Source: Aurantimonas sp036549475 (GTDB taxonomy: Bacteria > Pseudomonadota > Alphaproteobacteria > Rhizobiales > Rhizobiaceae). Taken from it: 64,000 nt of DNA. Within the stretch, counting starts at the first letter, position 1. Every line of letters starts with the position of its first letter. Positions 60,536 through 64,000 of the stretch are shown piece after piece. The stretch spans positions 62,001 through 126,000 of the forward strand of contig NZ_JAZHLI010000004.1 of assembly GCF_036549475.1 (NCBI RefSeq), written 5' to 3'. The notes beneath the pieces were generated by a model. That model saw only the letters and a program-made list of their open reading frames with translations, made no database searches and was not told the origin of the DNA. Made by a program: the position numbers and the translations under genes.

Positions 60536-61432
60536 ATGACATCGGCCATGACCTCATCCTATCGCCCACGCCGCTCGCTGCTCTTCGTTCCCGGCGCCAA
60601 TGCCCGCGCGCTCGAGAAATCCACCGGGCTCGACGCGGACGGGCTGATCTACGATCTGGAGGATTCCGCCGCCCCGAACGAGAAGGACGAGGCGCGCGAG
60701 AGACTGCGTACGCATCTGGCGGCTGGCGCCTTCCAGGGGGAGCGCATCGTGCGGATCAACACGCTCGACACGAAGTGGGGCACTGAAGATCTGCTGATGG
60801 CGCGCGGCGCCGGCGTCGATGCCATCCTGCTTCCCAAGGTGGAGAGCGTGGAGATGCTGCGCGAAGCGGCCGACGCGCTGGCCGAAACGGACGCGCCCGA
60901 CACGCTGAAGCTCTGGGCGATGATCGAGACGCCGCTCGGTATTCTGGACGTCGGCGCGATTGCCGCCGCCGGCCGCCGCCACCGGCTTGGCGTCCTCATC
61001 GTGGGGCCCAACGACATCGCCCTGTCGACGGGCATCGAGCCTGGCCCCGACCGGGCGGAACTGCTGTCCTGGATGATGCAGATCGTCGTAGCGGCGAAGG
61101 CCTATGGCCTGGCCGTGCTCGACGGCGTCTATGCCGATTTTCGCAACGAGGCAGGCTTTGCCGGCGAATGCGCGGCCGGACGGCGCATGGGCTTCGACGG
61201 CAAGACGCTGATCCATCCCGCCCAGATCGGCGCCGCCAACGCGGCCTTCTCGCCGACGCCCGAGGCCATTGCCTGGGCCGAGCGGATCGTCGCCGCCTTC
61301 GCCGAGCCCGAAAACCGGGACAAGGGCGTCCTGCAGCTCGACGGCCGCATGGTCGAGCGGCTGCATCTGATGCAGTCGAGGGCGCTCCTCGAGATGCGGG
61401 ACATCATCGCCAATCGGGGGACGACGGCATGA
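60536..61432 (+). CDS. HpcH/HpaI (CitE-like) CoA-ester lyase
   Basis: 298 residues, TIM barrel. IYDLEDSAAPNEKDEAR, VRINTLDTKWGTEDL, PKVESVEML and AMIETPLGI contain the Arg, Glu and Asp that bind Mg2+ and the acyl-CoA. Relatives are citrate lyase beta, malyl-CoA and citramalyl-CoA lyases; without alpha and gamma citrate lyase subunits nearby, a malyl- or citramalyl-CoA lyase is more likely. ATG at 60536 or 60548 both fit. Overlaps the DUF1737 gene by 4 bases. Confidence 0.88.
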   Translation: MTSAMTSSYRPRRSLLFVPGANARALEKSTGLDADGLIYDLEDSAAPNEKDEARERLRTHLAAGAFQGERIVRINTLDTKWGTEDLLMARGAGVDAILLPKVESVEMLREAADALAETDAPDTLKLWAMIETPLGILDVGAIAAAGRRHRLGVLIVGPNDIALSTGIEPGPDRAELLSWMMQIVVAAKAYGLAVLDGVYADFRNEAGFAGECAAGRRMGFDGKTLIHPAQIGAANAAFSPTPEAIAWAERIVAAFAEPENRDKGVLQLDGRMVERLHLMQSRALLEMRDIIANRGTTA

Positions 61433-61635
61433 CACTCTATCGGTTCCTGTCCGGCCCGGACGATTCCAGCTTCTGCCACAAGGTCTCGCTGGCCCTGTCC
61501 AGTGGCTGGGAACTGCACGGCTCGCCGACCTACGCCTTCGACGCCGCATCGGGCATGATGCGCTGTGGCCAGGCGGTCACCAAGGTCGTCGAGGGGCGGG
61601 ACTACGACCCGGCGATGAAGCTCGGCGAGCAATAG
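61429..61635 (+). CDS. DUF1737 family protein
   Basis: 68 residues. LYRFLSGPDDSSFCHKVS and WELHGSPTYAFDA, MRCGQAVTK match the DUF1737 family, a small cytoplasmic domain of unknown function common in alphaproteobacteria next to acyl-CoA lyases. ATG in an ATGA overlap with the lyase gene. Confidence 0.88.
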   Translation: MTLYRFLSGPDDSSFCHKVSLALSSGWELHGSPTYAFDAASGMMRCGQAVTKVVEGRDYDPAMKLGEQ

Positions 61636-61688
61636 CGACAGGACTCAAGGGAGGCGGTTCGAGGCGCAAGGCCAGCCGCCATGCCGCC

Positions 61689-61931
61689 ATGCCCGACAAG
61701 ACGAAGCGACATCTGGAATCGGCCCTCGGCTACGGAATCGGCTGTGCCGTCCTCGGCGTCGTGGCGCTCATCGGCCTGGCGATCTTCGGGCTCGTCGCCG
61801 TCGCCATGCCGATGACCCTGTCGATCGTCCTTGGCACGCTCTCGGTGCTGGCGTTTCTGGGCTGGCGCCGACGGCGTCAGGCGACCGATTCCTCCAGAGC
61901 CTCCATGTCGTCGTCCGACAGGCCGAAATGA
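61689..61931 (+). CDS. small two-helix membrane protein, unknown
   Basis: 80 residues with two hydrophobic segments (about 14-35 and 38-57, GCAVLGVVALIGLAIF and MTLSIVLGTLSVLAFLG), then WRRRRQ and a Ser-rich tail. The last 55 bases overlap the convergent zincin gene, and the ribosome site is poor, so the call is tentative. Confidence 0.5.
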   Translation: MPDKTKRHLESALGYGIGCAVLGVVALIGLAIFGLVAVAMPMTLSIVLGTLSVLAFLGWRRRRQATDSSRASMSSSDRPK

Positions 61932-62299
61932 TGCCCGATCTCGTGGATCAGGACATGCGAGACGAGGCTGCCCAGCGTCTCCTCGTGCTCGGCCCAGTAG
62001 TCGAGGATCGGCCGGCGATAAAGCAGGATCCGGTTCGGCATCTCGCCGGTGACCGGGCTGGCGAGATCGCCGATGGCACGGCCCTCGAACAGGCCGAGAA
62101 TGTCGAAGGGGCTCTCCAGATCCACCTCCCGGACGACGTCGTCATCGGGAAACTCGGCGACGAAGAAGCGAATGTCGCCGGACAGCGCGCGGAATTCGGC
62201 GGGTAGCTCGCCATAGGCCTTGATAGCGATGGCCTCGATTACGTCGAGCCCCGGCGCCATCTGCCGTTCCCAGTTGCCGGGCATCATCCCATCGCTCAC
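61877..62299 (-). CDS. zincin-like metallopeptidase (PF06262 type)
   Basis: 140 residues. The zinc motif HEIGHHFGLSDDD has H119, E120 and H123, followed by an Asp in the usual third-ligand region. GTG at 62299 is the start: GAAGGAG lies 8 bases upstream and the codon overlaps the cytochrome stop (GTGA). Members are small cytosolic minimal proteases of unknown substrate. Its coupling to a cytochrome operon is notable. Confidence 0.85.
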   Translation of the reverse strand: MSDGMMPGNWERQMAPGLDVIEAIAIKAYGELPAEFRALSGDIRFFVAEFPDDDVVREVDLESPFDILGLFEGRAIGDLASPVTGEMPNRILLYRRPILDYWAEHEETLGSLVSHVLIHEIGHHFGLSDDDMEALEESVA

Positions 62300-63555
62300 G
62301 GTCGGATCTCCTTCTCTGCGTCGTCGCCCGATGCGGTCTGGCCATACCAGGCGGAGACGGCCTCGATGTGCTCGTCGGTCAGGTGCTTGGCGATGTTGCG
62401 CATCACATGGGCATAGGCGGTGCCGCCGCGCTCGCCCTCCTTCCACAGGTGAAGCTGCGTGGCTAGGTACCATTCCGGCTGACCGGCGAGGCGCGGATAG
62501 GCGGCGTTGCGCAAGGTCTCGCGGTTGGGACCATCGGGCCCGTGGCAGCTTTCGCAGGCGGGCAGCTTGCGATCCGGCAGGCCGGTTTCGGCCAGCATGC
62601 GCCCCAGCGCCAGCAGGCCCTCGCGGTCATGAGGCGGCCCGGATGCCGCCGCCGGCAGCACGGTCTCCGCGGTCCCGGTCCGTAGCGGCTGGGTACCCGT
62701 TTCTGCGACAGCAGCCGCAACGATCGGCGTCACCGCCTCGGGGCCCTCCACGGCGGCGTAGTGCCTGGCGAGTCGCTCCAGCACGTCAGCCTCGTAGCGC
62801 CGTGCCGGCGGCTGCATGAAGCCGCTGGCACGCTTGCCGGCGGCATAGGCGAGGAGACTGGCGTAGAGATAGTCGGCCGGCTGGCCGGCCAGCACCGGGA
62901 AGGTGCCGGCGGGACCGCGCCCATAGCCGTCGCGGCCGTGGCATCGGGCGCAGTCGGCCAGGGCGTCCGCGAAGGCCGGATCGGCGTCCACGCCGGTCTC
63001 GGCACCCGCGTCGGCGGCGTCGCCGCCCGAAAGGGCCAGGTCGCGATAGGCCGCCGGCGGCATGCCGGGCAGGGCGCGCAGGAAGGCGACCTGGGCCCAG
63101 ATCTCGTCACTGCGGTGCTGGGTGGGCCAGGCCGGCATGCCGGTATATTTGATGCCGTGCTGGACGATCCAGAACAGCTCCCGGTCGGACCATTCCGGGA
63201 TCCGGTCCTCGAGGCGCGGCGGGTGCGGCGTCATCGACAGGACGACCGGCGACTGCTTCTCGGTCGGGCTGGCGTGGCATGGCGCGCAGCCGGTGGCGAA
63301 GTGTCCGGCGCCCCGCTTGACCAGCGAGGGGTCCGACAGATCGAGGTCGTCGGGGATCGTCACCGCCAGCGACTGCTTTTCGGCGGCATTGCCCATGACC
63401 CAGTGCAGGAACCAGCCGACAGGCGCGAAATGGCCCGAAGAGGCGGCGATCGGCACCATGCCGGACCATCCGACCGCGAAGGCGGCGAGAACGCCGGCGG
63501 CCCCGGCGAGGCCGATCCGCTTCCAGGTCAGGACGAAGTCGATCCGCTTGCGCAT
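62296..63555 (-). CDS. membrane-anchored tri-haem cytochrome c
   Basis: 419 residues. An uncleaved N-terminal anchor (about 13-38) is followed by three haem c sites, CAPCH (90-94), CARCH (202-206) and CESCH (334-338). The third domain resembles class I cytochromes c of oxidase or alcohol-dehydrogenase electron chains, with HGPDG after the haem motif. It probably transfers electrons from a periplasmic donor to the terminal oxidase whose genes seem to lie beyond the right edge. Start at ATG 63555 shares bases with the stop of the upstream gene (TAATG). Confidence 0.88.
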   Translation of the reverse strand: MRKRIDFVLTWKRIGLAGAAGVLAAFAVGWSGMVPIAASSGHFAPVGWFLHWVMGNAAEKQSLAVTIPDDLDLSDPSLVKRGAGHFATGCAPCHASPTEKQSPVVLSMTPHPPRLEDRIPEWSDRELFWIVQHGIKYTGMPAWPTQHRSDEIWAQVAFLRALPGMPPAAYRDLALSGGDAADAGAETGVDADPAFADALADCARCHGRDGYGRGPAGTFPVLAGQPADYLYASLLAYAAGKRASGFMQPPARRYEADVLERLARHYAAVEGPEAVTPIVAAAVAETGTQPLRTGTAETVLPAAASGPPHDREGLLALGRMLAETGLPDRKLPACESCHGPDGPNRETLRNAAYPRLAGQPEWYLATQLHLWKEGERGGTAYAHVMRNIAKHLTDEHIEAVSAWYGQTASGDDAEKEIRP

Positions 63556-63932
63556 TATCGGCAATCCGCGATCATGATGGCGGGCAGGACGCTGAAGATG
63601 ACGCCGATGAAGGACAGCGCGGCCAGGAGCAGCGTCGAGAACTCGAAAAACCGCTCGCGGTCCTCCGGCGTGTTCTGGTCGTGGCGATAGCCGCCACCGT
63701 AGCGCGACCAGTCCCGCCAGGCGCGCCTGAAGCCGTAGGCGATCACGATCAGCGACAGGAGCGTGACCACGCCGATGGCGATCCGCGCGGTGGTCAGGTC
63801 GTCGAACAGCCAGTTCTGCGGCGCGCAGGCATAGGCTGCCACCGTATAGCTGAACAGGAAGTGCAGCGCCCAGACCAGGGGCGCGGCGATCAGCGTCCAC
63901 AGATTGTCATAGGTGCGTTTGTCGACCGACAT
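63555..63932 (-). CDS. small membrane protein of an oxidase-type operon
   Basis: 125 residues, three predicted membrane segments (about 12-32, 48-68 and 98-120). The N-terminus LWTLIAAPLVWALHFLFSY resembles small membrane proteins encoded among alternative cytochrome oxidase and ctaG genes in alphaproteobacteria. Function unknown. Directly coupled to the cytochrome c gene. Confidence 0.78.
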   Translation of the reverse strand: MSVDKRTYDNLWTLIAAPLVWALHFLFSYTVAAYACAPQNWLFDDLTTARIAIGVVTLLSLIVIAYGFRRAWRDWSRYGGGYRHDQNTPEDRERFFEFSTLLLAALSFIGVIFSVLPAIMIADCR

Positions 63933-63941
63933 CGTCGCCTC

Positions 63942-64000
63942 CTAGACCAAGAGCGGGAAGAGCGAGATCGTCACCACCGTCGCCAGCGCGGTCACGCCCA
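63942..64000 (-). CDS. C-terminal end of a membrane protein (cut by the window edge)
   Basis: The last 18 codons before a TAG stop are hydrophobic (ALATVVTISLFPLLV), the end of a membrane helix. It lies 10 bases before the small membrane protein gene, on the same strand. The protein cannot be named; a cytochrome oxidase subunit or assembly factor is likely from context. Confidence 0.45.
   Translation of the reverse strand, partial: GVTALATVVTISLFPLLV

Noticed and set aside
1..64000. tRNA, rRNA, CRISPR array, insertion sequence or prophage
   Set aside because: No cloverleaf, rRNA, regularly spaced repeat, transposase, integrase or phage structural gene was seen on either strand.

Overview
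This 64 kb window is GC-rich chromosomal DNA, almost certainly from an alphaproteobacterium and most likely Hyphomicrobiales (Rhizobiales). The reasons are codon use, the asd / leuB / leuD neighbourhood, a tandem glycine riboswitch, an RsbRST module beside a HisKA_2 kinase, and a molybdenum NAD-linked formate dehydrogenase. The lineage is an inference; no rRNA or tRNA gene is present to fix it. No insertion sequence, prophage, integrase or CRISPR array was seen. About 62 protein genes are tightly packed, many with 4-base overlaps or GTG/TTG starts that suggest translational coupling.

Layout. 1-4064: the end of an NAD-dependent formate dehydrogenase operon (beta subunit, alpha subunit, small membrane protein). 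4087-11469: storage and stress carbohydrate genes (glgX, otsA, otsB), a J-domain-like protein, PPK2 and an MFS carrier. 11685-14166: a muramidase-like protein and a DadA-type FAD oxidoreductase behind a tandem glycine riboswitch. 14286-18515: a complete ugpBAEC glycerol-3-phosphate importer with a three-repeat PHO-box-like element upstream of ugpB. 18868-23108: iron alcohol dehydrogenase, a DEAD-box helicase and cold-shock protein in divergent orientation, and a small metallophosphoesterase. 23155-26317: an OmpR/EnvZ-type two-component system divergent from a Spy/CpxP-like periplasmic protein. 26384-29097: tartrate/malate-type dehydrogenase, GST-like protein and SMP-30 lactonase.

29237-36892: phosphonate/phosphate-ester genes (phnN, phnM, a DUF1045 2H phosphoesterase, a PHP-domain protein) divergent from a four-gene ABC importer that carries a PHO-like element resembling the one before ugpB. 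36916-41359: purU, a penicillin-binding carboxypeptidase, a SelD-type oxidoreductase and an L-threonate dehydrogenase-like enzyme. 41412-45172: a five-gene stressosome operon (rsbR-rsbS-rsbT, an ATPase-PP2C fusion, an ATPase-HisKA_2 kinase fusion), the most striking system in the window. 45354-48914: SDR, DapA-like aldolase and gamma-glutamyltransferase. 48984-54056: hemolysin-III protein, a transporter-thioesterase fusion and a GGDEF-EAL protein. 54360-60411: OmpA lipoprotein, asd, MscS channel, leuB, two small unknowns and leuD. 60536-64000: CitE-like lyase, DUF1737, a small membrane protein, and an operon of a zincin, a tri-haem cytochrome c and membrane proteins that looks like the tail of a terminal-oxidase locus.

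Themes that tie the window together are phosphate starvation (ugp, phn, PHP, PPK2), C1/formate metabolism (formate dehydrogenase, PurU, glycine sensing) and stress response (stressosome, trehalose, glycogen debranching, cold shock, envelope sensing).
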